31,785 nt of DNA from CAZMCH01 sp964564735. GTDB taxonomy: Bacteria > Poribacteria > DTPJ01. This document shows, piece after piece, positions 8,241 through 16,945 of the stretch. The stretch is taken from the NCBI GenBank assembly GCA_964564735.1, contig CAZMCH010000046.1, positions 1-31,785 of the forward strand, read 5' to 3'. The position numbers and the translations under genes are program-made. How positions within the stretch are numbered: the stretch's first letter is position 1; each line of letters begins with the position of its first letter. The notes under the pieces were generated by a model that searched no databases, was not told the origin of the DNA, and saw nothing but the letters and a program-made list of their open reading frames with translations.

Positions 8241-8387
8241 TCAATTAGCAATTGGTATTAGTTTATATCTTGAGCGAAATCTAATGAATGCTATGTAATC
8301 AGCTATTTGCACAAGCTCAGTTTCATCTAATTTATCAAGTTCCCGAACAACCTGATCTTTGATTAATGTGGTTTCGCTTTTGGACAT
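8241..8387 (-). CDS. Small antitoxin-like protein, 48 aa, no toxin partner
   Basis: ATG 8387 has AAGGAG 9 nt upstream and the frame runs 48 residues to TGA 8241. The sequence reads as an amphipathic helix, L-D-K-L-D-E-T-E-L-V-Q-I-A-D-Y-I-A-F-I-R-F-R-S-R, the leucine/acid then Y-I-x-F-I-x-F-R pattern of small DUF2281-type antitoxin-like proteins, which usually precede a PIN-domain toxin. No PIN gene follows; the next item downstream is a transposase remnant. It lies 18 bp after the MscS gene and may be co-transcribed with it. Family membership is inference from pattern and size; that it is a real gene rests on the ribosome site and composition. Confidence 0.5.
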   Translation of the reverse strand: MSKSETTLIKDQVVRELDKLDETELVQIADYIAFIRFRSRYKLIPIAN

Positions 8388-8405
8388 ATATTATCACTCC
8401 TTATA

Positions 8406-9266
8406 TTACAAATTATCCACTTTCGGGAAAAAATGCACATCAACCTGCTGGAATGGAATTGTAATATTATTCTCTCGGAACAGCTTGTCAATTTTATAAT
8501 TAATATCGCTGATAACTTTAATACGCTTTGTTGGGTCGCTTATCCATGGGAGTAGCATAAAATCAAGCGAGGAACTACCAAAAGCCCTGAATTGAACAAC
8601 CGGGGCGGGGTCTTTCAAAACTTCCTCATGTTCTTCCGCTGCCCTTAAAAGAAGCCTTGTTACCAACTCAGTATCAGAACCATACGCAACACCAATAGGG
8701 ATCGGCACTCTAAGTTTAGGGTCTTCAACCGACCAGTTGGTTACTGTATCCTCAATAAATTTGGAATTAGGAACGATTAGCGTAACGTTATCAGCTGTAA
8801 CAATAGTTGTTGCACGTATGCGAATAGATTTTACTCTGCCTATTATATCACCAACTGTGATGAAATCACCAACGTTTACATGCCTCTCAAAGAGTAATAT
8901 CATGCCCGAAACAAAGTTGGATGTTATGTTCTGCAAACCAAAAGCGAACCCGACACCAAGCACACCAAGACCAACCGTGATGCTTGTCAATTGTATGCCT
9001 ACCGTATTAAATGCTATCATTATTCCAACGACCATGACCAAATAATGAAACAACCTTAATATGACGAATTTTCCACTTTCACTCATTCCAAAGTGAGTCA
9101 AAACTCGTCTTTTCAAAATCCTTCTAATTATCTTTGACATGACATAAAACGCAACAATGATAAAAATAAATTCAATAATTATCAAAAGATTAATTTCTGT
9201 TTTGCCGATATTGAAAAGCCTGCTTTCAAATATATTACGAAATGTCTGTATTAAATTGCTATCCAT
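8406..9266 (-). CDS. Small-conductance mechanosensitive channel (MscS family)
   Basis: 286 residues, the size of Escherichia coli MscS. Three membrane segments (about 25-45, 65-88 and 93-128) are followed by a soluble domain. TM3 has the Gly/Ala-rich packing pattern and the family signature LGVLGVGFAFGLQNITSNF, then the beta domain signature V-G-D-F-I-T-V-G-D-I-I-G-R-V and V-P-N-S-K-F. The protein opens under membrane tension to release solutes during osmotic downshock. ATG 9266 follows AAAGGAAAA. It sits between a palindromic repeat and a small antitoxin-like gene and shows no metabolic link to neighbours. Confidence 0.95.
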   Translation of the reverse strand: MDSNLIQTFRNIFESRLFNIGKTEINLLIIIEFIFIIVAFYVMSKIIRRILKRRVLTHFGMSESGKFVILRLFHYLVMVVGIMIAFNTVGIQLTSITVGLGVLGVGFAFGLQNITSNFVSGMILLFERHVNVGDFITVGDIIGRVKSIRIRATTIVTADNVTLIVPNSKFIEDTVTNWSVEDPKLRVPIPIGVAYGSDTELVTRLLLRAAEEHEEVLKDPAPVVQFRAFGSSSLDFMLLPWISDPTKRIKVISDINYKIDKLFRENNITIPFQQVDVHFFPKVDNL

Positions 9267-9283
9267 GATTGATTTTCCTTTTT

Positions 9284-9375
9284 ATAGAACGCTGATAAAG
9301 CGGATTTTGCGGATTAAAACGGATTATTTTATGAATCAGCATAAATCCGCTTAATCCGTTTCATCTGCGTTCTAT
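9284..9375. repeat. Palindromic dispersed element bounded by ATAGAACGC / GCGTTCTAT
   Basis: Perfect 9-bp termini (9284-9292 and 9367-9375) enclose arms composed of GAT, AAGCGGATT, GCGGATTAAA and ACGGATTA blocks that mirror TAATCCGTT, ATCCGC and ATCTGCG on the other side. The whole element would fold as one long imperfect hairpin. A related full copy lies at 21219-21379 and a half copy at 7670-7717. The right edge reaches the stop codon of the beta-helix gene at 9378. Confidence 0.8.
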
Positions 9376-9377
9376 TC

Positions 9378-11369
9378 CTAAAACTTAAATGGCACAAAGC
9401 CGATCTTATATGCTGGTGAATTGGGCTTTAAGCGGAAATCCCTATTTTCTGGATCAACAAACATCGGGTCTGCTGTTATGGAATCTTGATCCATGCCATT
9501 TTTCTGCCACTCTTCCCAACTCAAATTATTCGCCTTTAATTGCCCTTCGCCAACATTCCAATATAGGTTATTATTAAAGACTATATTGAAATTGCCGAGA
9601 TTACCAGAGACCATTAGCCCTTTATCCCAATAGACGATATTATTCTCAAAGATAAAGCTGATATGCTCTTCGGGTCTGCTTCGCTGAATCTGGAAATCAC
9701 GCGCAAAGGCTATTATATTGTTACGGAAAACGTTTTCTTTGCCATAATGCTGATGGAATCCCCCATGAGTTGTATTATAGACAAGATTGTTTTCTGCAAG
9801 TATATGTGTTGTGCCTTCGTCAAAGTATATGCCCCATCCGCCGTATTGAATACCCGCTATATCATGGAATACGTTATGACGTATGACTGAGCCTTCATGC
9901 AAACCAAGCGTATACACTCCAGCCATGTCACTCAAAATAGGTCCATCGCCATTGGATTTAATGCCTATGTGATGGATATGATTTGATTCAAGCAGATTGC
10001 CAGTCGCAAGTGCAGGACCATAGCCCCATGTCCAGCCGATTGAAACACCTGTATAATAAAAGTCGTGAATATGATTATATGCAATGCGGTTATCAGGGCT
10101 TTGACCGATCCAAACGCCAACAGCGGGATGGAATATCATCCCTCCATCGTGAATATGGCAATCCAATATTTGATTGTTTGATGTTTGATCAGCTTCTTTA
10201 TCACGAATTGTTGTTTCACCAATCTTAACTCCGCCACCAGCGAGATCAGAAAGATCGCAGAACTGAATCCTGTTGCCTTTACATCCTCTCGATAGTTCAA
10301 TAGCATAATTGCCAACATGGGTAATTGTGCATTTTTCCCAAATGCAATTATGCACGCCTTCTCCATATATTGCCCCCGGAACGCCGACAGACGCCTGAGA
10401 AAATCCGCTTTTTCCTTCAAGCCACCATTCCGAATGAGAGAATGTCAAGCCTTTAAAAACCATATTTTCAATGAATTCATTATTCTCTGGTTTGCCTTGA
10501 AGCAAAACTAATTGTTCAAGAACAGGCGCAATAGCCTCAGCTTTATTCATGTTTTCATCAGGCATGGGCATATAATAGAGCATTCCTGTCTTTTTGCTCA
10601 GATACCATTCTCCGGGAACATCCAATAATTCAAAGGCGTTCTCAACATAATATGGATCATTCGTCGCAAGCTGAAAAACGCTTTTATATGGAAAATAAAC
10701 GACCTTTTCAGCCTCATCAACGCTTTTTATTGGCAAATGAGAATCAACCCATCTGCACATAGCGACAACTTCTGCATCTTCCATCGTTTTCCATGCTTTT
10801 ATATCACCATCAGCAAACTTAAAGCTAGATTGACCTTGATGCCATTGCTCTGTTTTTTCAATGACATCAACAATTTTCAGATAGCCCGTATTCGGATGTC
10901 TTGCCCTTGTGCGTCTTTCGCCATTGATCCAAAGCTCACGAAAGAACCATTTGCCATCTTTGACTTCTGGGATTTCTAATGCCCAAAGATTTTTTCCGTC
11001 AATTTCAACCTGCTTCCAGCCTTTTAAATGCTTTCCTCCACTGATAACAGGTGTTTCATTTTGATATGCTGAAAAGGTTGTTCCCGAATCCTTTGATGTG
11101 AATACAAGCGGTTCATTAAGAAAATATGTTCCGCCTCTGACATAGACCGTTGCGTTTTCTACTTGACGCGCCATATCCCTTGCCTTAGTGAGAGTAGCAA
11201 AAGGACCATCTGATTCGTCTTGATTCGGCAATGCCAATTTCCCTGACCAAGAATCATTACCATTTGTTGCGACATAGAAAACATTTTCTGCTGACATAGC
11301 GTTTACCTCCAATGTTAAGGTCAATAAACAAAAAGCGATTATAAGAATTATCTGTTTTTTGACAATCAT
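9378..11369 (-). CDS. Secreted right-handed parallel beta-helix protein, GH141-like
   Basis: 663 residues. A signal peptide occupies residues 1-24 (ends L-E-V-N-A). The mature N-terminus has F-Y-V-A-T-N-G-N-D-S-W-S-G-K, then D-G-P-F-A-T-L-T-K-A-R-D, V-Y-V-R-G-G-T-Y-F-L and P-V-I-S-G-G-K-H-L-K-G-W, followed by F-R-E-L-W-I-N-G-E-R-R-T-R-A-R-H-P-N. This order is characteristic of beta-helix glycoside hydrolases related to GH141 (fucosidase/xylanase). Beta-helix coils with repeated H-N/N-x-I-x-x motifs fill residues 320-600, and the tail D-P-x-F-V-D-P-x-x-R-D-F-R-L-K-P-x-S-P-A is usual for the group. It probably acts on plant or algal polysaccharide outside the cytoplasm. GH141 membership is likely, substrate unknown. 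Confidence 0.85.
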   Translation of the reverse strand: MIVKKQIILIIAFCLLTLTLEVNAMSAENVFYVATNGNDSWSGKLALPNQDESDGPFATLTKARDMARQVENATVYVRGGTYFLNEPLVFTSKDSGTTFSAYQNETPVISGGKHLKGWKQVEIDGKNLWALEIPEVKDGKWFFRELWINGERRTRARHPNTGYLKIVDVIEKTEQWHQGQSSFKFADGDIKAWKTMEDAEVVAMCRWVDSHLPIKSVDEAEKVVYFPYKSVFQLATNDPYYVENAFELLDVPGEWYLSKKTGMLYYMPMPDENMNKAEAIAPVLEQLVLLQGKPENNEFIENMVFKGLTFSHSEWWLEGKSGFSQASVGVPGAIYGEGVHNCIWEKCTITHVGNYAIELSRGCKGNRIQFCDLSDLAGGGVKIGETTIRDKEADQTSNNQILDCHIHDGGMIFHPAVGVWIGQSPDNRIAYNHIHDFYYTGVSIGWTWGYGPALATGNLLESNHIHHIGIKSNGDGPILSDMAGVYTLGLHEGSVIRHNVFHDIAGIQYGGWGIYFDEGTTHILAENNLVYNTTHGGFHQHYGKENVFRNNIIAFARDFQIQRSRPEEHISFIFENNIVYWDKGLMVSGNLGNFNIVFNNNLYWNVGEGQLKANNLSWEEWQKNGMDQDSITADPMFVDPENRDFRLKPNSPAYKIGFVPFKF

Positions 11370-11445
11370 AACTTTTTAAATATCCTTCTCAGTGAGTTCT
11401 GCAATATTTATTTATATAGTTTTTTCAATTACACTTAATTTTTAT

Positions 11446-12075
11446 TCAGTTCTTTAAATGGCTAACAACATGGTTATATGTGCCAAGATATGATAAATGC
11501 TTTTTATTTTCTGCAATGTAACCAATTTCTACCAAGATATTCTTTTTTATGAACCAACTCAATGTGATTGTGTTATCATCATCATATTGACCCATAACTT
11601 GATAGCCTGTATTGTTAGACCCTGCAATTGGTTTTGCTTCATACAAATTTGCATCAGCATAGATCATTCTCATTATGTCCAAAAATTCATGGGTTGGAAT
11701 ATCCATGTTTTGATATTCATATACCCACACAGTAATAAATGGCATTCCTGCATCCAATATGCTATCAATATATTTCCCTTCGTCCAGATCAATAAACTTG
11801 CCTTCCGCATTTGGTTGCATTAATAGCATTATATATGTCTTTACACCAAATTCTGAACTCAAAACTTTGCCTTGTCCATTTTCGCCATAGGTTTTGACTG
11901 TCCACTTATCTATTGGCAATTCAGTGATATTAAACGCAAATTTCTGGCTTCGGTATGTATCGTCACATAGTCCCCAGCAAGGCTCTTGCGTATCTATTAT
12001 CTTATCTTCTCCACCACAGCCCAAAATCATAAAAAGAAAAAATAAGATGAAAATATAACCAAATATTCTTAACAA
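11446..12075 (-). CDS. Lipoprotein of unknown function
   Basis: 209 residues starting at TTG 12075, which is preceded by AGGAGG at 7-nt spacing, so the unusual start is well supported. The N-terminus is a lipoprotein signal (hydrophobic stretch 5-18, lipobox I-L-G-C with the acylated Cys at 20). I recognise no family in the mature part, which is mixed alpha/beta by composition with a W-T-V-K-T-Y-G-E-N-G-Q-G-K motif and a C-terminal beta-rich segment. It lies between the SGNH/beta-helix gene and the GH141-like gene on the same strand, suggesting an envelope role in the same glycan cluster; the gap of about 110 bp before it may hold its own promoter. Confidence 0.75.
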   Translation of the reverse strand: MLRIFGYIFILFFLFMILGCGGEDKIIDTQEPCWGLCDDTYRSQKFAFNITELPIDKWTVKTYGENGQGKVLSSEFGVKTYIMLLMQPNAEGKFIDLDEGKYIDSILDAGMPFITVWVYEYQNMDIPTHEFLDIMRMIYADANLYEAKPIAGSNNTGYQVMGQYDDDNTITLSWFIKKNILVEIGYIAENKKHLSYLGTYNHVVSHLKN

Positions 12076-12184
12076 ATTAATTCCTCCTCAAGACCTGTTT
12101 TCAAGAGTGGTTTTTTCTTTTATTTCACGAGGATTGTCCAAAATAGCATTTTATAACATTAAAAAGTTTTAATTCGGTTGACCA

Positions 12185-14185
12185 TTAATATAGCTCATCA
12201 GCACCAATATCGGGCTTATCTTTTCGCTTCTGACGATCAATATCTTCATTAACTTCCTGTAATGAAATCGCCTTGCCTGTAACGCCATCAATTTGCGATT
12301 TTATATGGAGGTTGCCTTTTTCAGCATCAATAAAATATTCCGTTATATCACCCTCATAATTCTGCATAAATACAATATTGCTTTGTGATTCATTCCTTAT
12401 CTTTGGACCGCTTAAAAGATTATTGGCAACTAATAATCCGTCATTATCATGAACGAGTCTTATCAGGCGACCAAGACGATTTTGCGGATCATGGATTGTA
12501 TTATTAATAATTTTGCAGTCTTTTGTATAATCAGCAACAATCCCATTTTCTGGAGCCCTCGTAATAAAATTATTACGAATAATGAAGTTAAAGCAATGAA
12601 GGTCTGTTTCTTCCGCTTTATGCGAATTACCAAGAGCGATTCCTGTATCGCAATCTATAATGATATTTCGTTCAACTATGCAACCTTTGGAATCATGCCA
12701 GATAAATATTGCGCCTCTTGCGCTTCGAGTTCTTCCTTGTATGCCAATAAAAACATTATCGCTTATAACCCAGTCTTTTGCATACATTGTATCTATTCCG
12801 CCGATATAGTTTCCGCCAAAGTTATCAATCGTATCTGCAGGATCATCTTCAAAACGTTTTGCATGGTCATTATAGAAAAGGCAATATTGGACACGACAGT
12901 TTTTTGGACACATCTCATCCATTCTGTCTTTTGGAACTTTTACTCCCTTAACGCCTCTTTGCCAAATGTTGTGTATGACACAGTTATAAATAGTTACATT
13001 TTGCACATTGCTATCGGAATTGATCTTGATGCCATTCCATTTGATATTCTGTATCGTTAAATCAGCGATAGTAACGCCAGAGCATGATCTTATGCCCACA
13101 AGTTCACCATGTATGCTATCTTTTCCGTCAATAATGACTCTATCTCGTTGACCTGATTCACTCCGTAAAGTTACATTATCTGTCCTAATCTCGATATATC
13201 TCGGCATTATATAATGCCCGTCTGCGAGTAATATCGTTCCATTTGGCTTGATGTCCTCAACTGCTCTAAAAAATTCATCAACGTTTGTTACTCTTATAAT
13301 TTCTCCTGCTGGAGATGGCAATGGCGGGGCTTTTGGATACCAATCCTGAGAAAGTAGTTTGATGATTGCATTATCAGCTAACACAGTTTTTATCACCTCC
13401 GCATATTTTATCAAAGTGAGATAATTTCGTAAATTATAGCCACTGCTTTTTAATGCCTCTTTTGAATAATCACCTATATAATTTTTAGGATAACTAGGAT
13501 GAACACCATCACGAGAAATAAGCGTTGGAACATCATAACCTTCCCATCTAGCAAATTTTTTCATAGAACCGTCCCAGTCATCAGGGCGATGCTTTAATAT
13601 TTCAGCATGATAATCTATCAAAGGCATGTTATATTCTCTTGATATATTTCGGATAGCATCTGAGAATTGCTCTGATTTATCTTCAAAGCCACTTCTTGGT
13701 GGAATTGTGCTTAAAACTACAATCGTTCCATTATCAAGGCATTTTTGCACAACCTTACGCATTTTTGTTTGATATTCATCAAGTTCTAATGAATGTAGAT
13801 CGTTTGTGCCAAACATTATTAATGCAACTTCTGGATTGAGTTTATTAAGCCATTTATCTATGTTATCATAAACCCATCTAGCTGTCATTGTTCCTTTGTT
13901 TCCATATTCTTCGCCTTTCCATTCACGCCAACATTCTGGAATCATGTAGTCAGTGACAACTTTTTTGGCTTCATTCATTTCTTTTGGAATGTTTTTGTCT
14001 GCATTAGGAATTGATGCCCAAAATGCCATAGTATCAGTGATTGAATCACCAAAGCAAGCAAAAGTTCCATTCCGACCAGTGAATATGTTATGAGTTTTGT
14101 TCATAGATTCAATTTCTGAATTTGAGGCAATTGCAAGTATTGGAACACAAACAGATAAAAGAATAATAGCTATGCCGATATTCAT
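12185..14185 (-). CDS. SGNH/GDSL hydrolase fused to a parallel beta-helix domain
   Basis: About 666 residues from ATG 14185, which begins a signal peptide (M-N-I-G-I-A-I-I-L-L-S-V) and lies 7 bp after the glycosyltransferase stop; the open frame to 14260 would overlap that gene. The first half is an SGNH hydrolase: block I F-G-D-S-I-T-D (Ser48), block III F-G-T-N-D (Asn128) and block V D-G-V-H-P-S (Asp226, His229). The second half, from about 315, is a right-handed beta-helix with V-T-I-x-x-C/N coils, ending in P-D-I-G-A-D-E-L, the usual tail of such helices. Likely an exported carbohydrate esterase joined to a glycan-binding or cleaving helix. The fusion is uncommon; substrate unknown. Confidence 0.88.
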   Translation of the reverse strand: MNIGIAIILLSVCVPILAIASNSEIESMNKTHNIFTGRNGTFACFGDSITDTMAFWASIPNADKNIPKEMNEAKKVVTDYMIPECWREWKGEEYGNKGTMTARWVYDNIDKWLNKLNPEVALIMFGTNDLHSLELDEYQTKMRKVVQKCLDNGTIVVLSTIPPRSGFEDKSEQFSDAIRNISREYNMPLIDYHAEILKHRPDDWDGSMKKFARWEGYDVPTLISRDGVHPSYPKNYIGDYSKEALKSSGYNLRNYLTLIKYAEVIKTVLADNAIIKLLSQDWYPKAPPLPSPAGEIIRVTNVDEFFRAVEDIKPNGTILLADGHYIMPRYIEIRTDNVTLRSESGQRDRVIIDGKDSIHGELVGIRSCSGVTIADLTIQNIKWNGIKINSDSNVQNVTIYNCVIHNIWQRGVKGVKVPKDRMDEMCPKNCRVQYCLFYNDHAKRFEDDPADTIDNFGGNYIGGIDTMYAKDWVISDNVFIGIQGRTRSARGAIFIWHDSKGCIVERNIIIDCDTGIALGNSHKAEETDLHCFNFIIRNNFITRAPENGIVADYTKDCKIINNTIHDPQNRLGRLIRLVHDNDGLLVANNLLSGPKIRNESQSNIVFMQNYEGDITEYFIDAEKGNLHIKSQIDGVTGKAISLQEVNEDIDRQKRKDKPDIGADELY

Positions 14186-14192
14186 TAATATA

Positions 14193-15332
14193 TTACATCC
14201 TATATAATTTGATATAATCTTCAGTAATATTCGCCCATCCATACTTTTGTATAATATCAAGGCATTTCTTTCCCATTTCTAAACGCAATGAATCATTATT
14301 GATTATATTTGCAAGATGGCGACCCAATGCCTGATAGTCTGATGGCTTAAATAGAAATCCACTTTCACCGACTTTGACTAACTCATCAATGCCCTGAACT
14401 CTAGTTGCAACGACAGGCAATCCAGAAGCCATAGCTTCTAAAACAACCAATGGCATCCCCTCTGCAAATGACGATAAAACGAAAATATCAGCCCCTTGAT
14501 AGCTTTCAGGAAGTTTGTCATAGGGAACTGAGCCAGCAAAAATCACCTTATCCGCAACATTCAATCGTTTAGCTAGTTTTTCAAGATCAGATCGCAAAGG
14601 ACCGTCGCCTACAATCTCAACACAGAAATCTTTGTCTGTTAGTTTTGCGATCTCTTGGATGCTTCTGATAAGACAGTCAAATCCTTTTCTTGGTATTAAC
14701 CTTCCTATTCCAAGTATCTTTATTTTTCCTTTATTTTCCCTTTTATTTACACTGTGAAATTTATCAAGGTCAACGCCATCAGGAATAATATATAATGGTA
14801 TATTTCCTGCTGTCTTTTGTGCCATTTCCTTTAATCCGCTACTACAAGCAACGACAGCCTTTGCGTTTCCCCATATTTCTTTGATAGCAGGCATAAGCAC
14901 ACCATACATCAATCTATAAAAAGGCGGATCAGGATGTGGTCTAGGGACATCACGCCCACCAAGAAATAACACATAAGGGATATTATATAGCTTTTTCAGG
15001 AGATAAGCGACTGGTCCAGATGGTATTCCAAAGAATACATGAATAATATCAGGTTGATACTTTTTGATAAAAGATATTGAATAAATGCTTGCGCTGACTA
15101 CATAGGTAAGCATTTCATGGATACCACAGACATTGGGACTTTTCCTAAGGACTGGAACTCTATGGACAGTAAAGCCTTCTATTTCTTCTATTCTGGGTAA
15201 AGACTTAAATTTAGATGTTATGACATGGACTTCATGACCGAATTGAGCAAGATGCTTTGATATGTAATATGTTACATTTCCCCCCCCTCCGCCTATCGGT
15301 GGAAACTCATAATTTATCATCAATATTTTCAT
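14193..15332 (-). CDS. Glycosyltransferase family 4 (GT-B fold)
   Basis: 379 residues. The N-terminal Rossmann half opens M-K-I-L-M-I-N-Y-E-F-P-P-I-G-G-G-G-G, a glycine-rich acceptor loop typical of GT4. The C-terminal donor-binding half has G-I-G-R-L-I-P-R-K-G-F-D and the retaining E-x7-E motif: Glu291 and Glu299 in EGMPLVVLEAMASG. It transfers a sugar from a nucleotide-sugar donor, probably at the cytoplasmic face of the membrane in glycolipid or exopolysaccharide synthesis. It lies 20 bp after the DegT aminotransferase and 7 bp before the SGNH fusion, forming an operon. Donor and acceptor are not predictable from sequence. Confidence 0.95.
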   Translation of the reverse strand: MKILMINYEFPPIGGGGGNVTYYISKHLAQFGHEVHVITSKFKSLPRIEEIEGFTVHRVPVLRKSPNVCGIHEMLTYVVSASIYSISFIKKYQPDIIHVFFGIPSGPVAYLLKKLYNIPYVLFLGGRDVPRPHPDPPFYRLMYGVLMPAIKEIWGNAKAVVACSSGLKEMAQKTAGNIPLYIIPDGVDLDKFHSVNKRENKGKIKILGIGRLIPRKGFDCLIRSIQEIAKLTDKDFCVEIVGDGPLRSDLEKLAKRLNVADKVIFAGSVPYDKLPESYQGADIFVLSSFAEGMPLVVLEAMASGLPVVATRVQGIDELVKVGESGFLFKPSDYQALGRHLANIINNDSLRLEMGKKCLDIIQKYGWANITEDYIKLYRM

Positions 15333-15352
15333 AAGTTAGATAAGCCTGTTTT

Positions 15353-16549
15353 CTATTTTCTATAATAAATAACAATTTTTTTGACTGCATTAATAACATC
15401 ATGAACATCTTCTTCACTCATACTCGGTGAAAGGGGAAGCGTAATTGCTCTATCAAAGGCATATTCAGCATTTGGATAATCGCCTCTTTTATAACCAAAT
15501 GTATCGCTATAATATGAATGAAGATGAACAGGTCTAAAATGCACCGAGCAAAATATATTTTCTGCTGTTAGGCATCTTATAAACTCATTACGATCAATAC
15601 TCAATAAATCCAGATTAATCAAGATAACATACATATTTTCAGAATGGCGAATTCCATCAATTCTCTTAATTGTATCTATCTCTGGCATCTGACTAAATGC
15701 TTCATTATATATTTTTACTAATTTCTGCCTAGTTTCAATGAAGGATTCAAGTTTGGCTAGTTGAATTAATCCCATTGCAGATTGAATATCTGTCATGTTG
15801 CATTTATAGCCGGGATAAACCACATCATAAAGCACTTGCGATGCAGATGAACGCCCCCAAGCATCCTTGCTCATACCATGCAAACGCAATATCCTTGCTT
15901 TCTTAGCCCATTCGTCATTATCGGTTGTTAGCATACCACCTTCTGCAGTGGTCATTGTCTTTTGGACGTGGAAGCTGAAAGCGGTTGTATGCCCAATCGA
16001 TCCGATCTTCTTGCCATGATATTCTGCGCCTGTAGCATGTGCAGCATCTTCAATTACAAAGAGATCATGTCCTTTGGCAATATCCATGATTTCAGACATC
16101 TCACAAGGCTGTCCTGAATAATGAACGGGTATAATTGCTCTTGTTCTCGGAGTAATCTTTTTAATAATTTCTGATGGATCAATGTTTAGGGTTTCTCTTT
16201 TAATATCAGCAAAAACAGGAGTTGCTCCCTGATGTATGATTATATTGGCTGTTGCAGTGAAGGTCATCGGAGAAGTGATTACCTCGTCGCCATCGCTAAT
16301 ACTAGCAAGCACAAGGCTTAATTCCATAGCGTCTGTGCATGAATATAATGCTATCGCATTTTTGGCACCTACATAATCCCTGAATCGTTCCTCAAATTCT
16401 TGAGTCTTTGGTCCTGTGCTAATCCAACCTGACTTTAGCACATCAGTAACAGCATCTATTTCATCTTGTCCGATAAAAGGCGTTCCAAATCTCAAAGGCT
16501 TTTGTCTGATTGGATTTCCCCCTAAAATCGCTAGTTTGTTTGTATTCAC
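15353..16549 (-). CDS. DegT/DnrJ/EryC1/StrS family PLP-dependent sugar aminotransferase
   Basis: About 398 residues, full length for the family. The PLP-binding lysine lies in S-F-H-V-Q-K-T-M-T-T-A-E-G-G (Lys197), with the cofactor-binding I-E-D-A-A-H-A motif upstream (Asp168, His171). Such enzymes aminate keto-sugars on nucleotide carriers to give amino-deoxy sugars. The GTG at 16549 has GGAGG at 7-nt spacing and is preferred over an in-frame TTG one codon earlier. A near-consensus promoter lies at 16582-16610. It heads a minus-strand run with a GT4 transferase and exported carbohydrate-active proteins, consistent with making a modified surface glycan. Confidence 0.95.
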   Translation of the reverse strand: MNTNKLAILGGNPIRQKPLRFGTPFIGQDEIDAVTDVLKSGWISTGPKTQEFEERFRDYVGAKNAIALYSCTDAMELSLVLASISDGDEVITSPMTFTATANIIIHQGATPVFADIKRETLNIDPSEIIKKITPRTRAIIPVHYSGQPCEMSEIMDIAKGHDLFVIEDAAHATGAEYHGKKIGSIGHTTAFSFHVQKTMTTAEGGMLTTDNDEWAKKARILRLHGMSKDAWGRSSASQVLYDVVYPGYKCNMTDIQSAMGLIQLAKLESFIETRQKLVKIYNEAFSQMPEIDTIKRIDGIRHSENMYVILINLDLLSIDRNEFIRCLTAENIFCSVHFRPVHLHSYYSDTFGYKRGDYPNAEYAFDRAITLPLSPSMSEEDVHDVINAVKKIVIYYRK

Positions 16550-16581
16550 CAATAATCCTCCTTGTCTGTCATAATGATTTG

Positions 16582-16610
16582 ATTATAAACTAGATCAGAC
16601 AATAATTCAA
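16582..16610 (-). promoter_or_regulatory. Sigma-70 type promoter for the DegT-GT4 operon
   Basis: On the minus strand, TTGAAT (16605-16610) is followed after exactly 17 bp by TATAAT (16582-16587), about 33 bp before the GTG start of the aminotransferase gene. The match and position make it the probable operon promoter. Confidence 0.7.
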
Positions 16611-16837
16611 TATGTATTTGCTTTAAGGGCTGTTTATTTGCTTTCCTTCTGATAGCATTGTGTTGAGGGGAGTTTATCTTGCGGTATTTGCAAAACCTTT
16701 GTATAAGAAAGAAGGTAGTATGGAAGGAGTTTTTTTGACTTTATAAAGCTTCGAGAGCTTTGTGGAGGTAGGTTACATATTGTTATAGGAAATTAATCAT
16801 GGTAGCTTTAGTTGAGGAACGAAACCCAACACCCACA
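16611..16837. other. Gene-free spacer with a degenerate dispersed-repeat remnant
   Basis: No convincing coding frame is seen. The spacer contains a small hairpin (AAAGCT-TCGAG-AGCTTT near 16745) and blocks GGAGGTAGGTTA and GTTGAGGAACGAAACCCAAC (16810-16829). The latter resembles an intergenic repeat I know from other uncultured bacterial contigs, in which GTAGGTTGGG pairs with CCCAACC. Only this one copy is present in the window, so the repeat identity is tentative. Confidence 0.35.
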
Positions 16838-16869
16838 GCATGTTAAATCAGAATTCTTCAAAAACATGC
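16838..16869. promoter_or_regulatory. Inverted repeat GCATGTT / AACATGC next to the TA promoter
   Basis: A perfect 7-bp inverted repeat (16838-16844 and 16863-16869) with an 18-bp centre ends one base before the -35 box of the toxin-antitoxin promoter. Autoregulatory operators often occupy this position, so it may bind the antitoxin or toxin-antitoxin complex. The repeat is seen; its role is inference. Confidence 0.35.
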
Positions 16870-16898
16870 TTGACTATTGATATAAGGAAAAGTATAAT
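16870..16898 (+). promoter_or_regulatory. Near-consensus sigma-70 promoter for the toxin-antitoxin operon
   Basis: TTGACT (16870-16875), a 17-bp spacer and TATAAT (16893-16898) lie about 48 bp upstream of the antitoxin start. It is one of the two best -35/-10 matches in the window. Confidence 0.8.
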
Positions 16899-16945
16899 AG
16901 CTAATGTAAACATAATCTAATATCAATAAAAAGGACGTGAGAATT

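Noticed and set aside
12449..13060. 203-residue plus-strand open frame
   Set aside because: It lies entirely antisense to the beta-helix half of the SGNH fusion, has a Cys/Ile-rich composition unlike a real protein and no ribosome site.
14186..14260. Longer start of the SGNH fusion at 14260
   Set aside because: It would overlap the glycosyltransferase end by about 68 bp and push the signal peptide inside the protein; ATG 14185 places it at the N-terminus.
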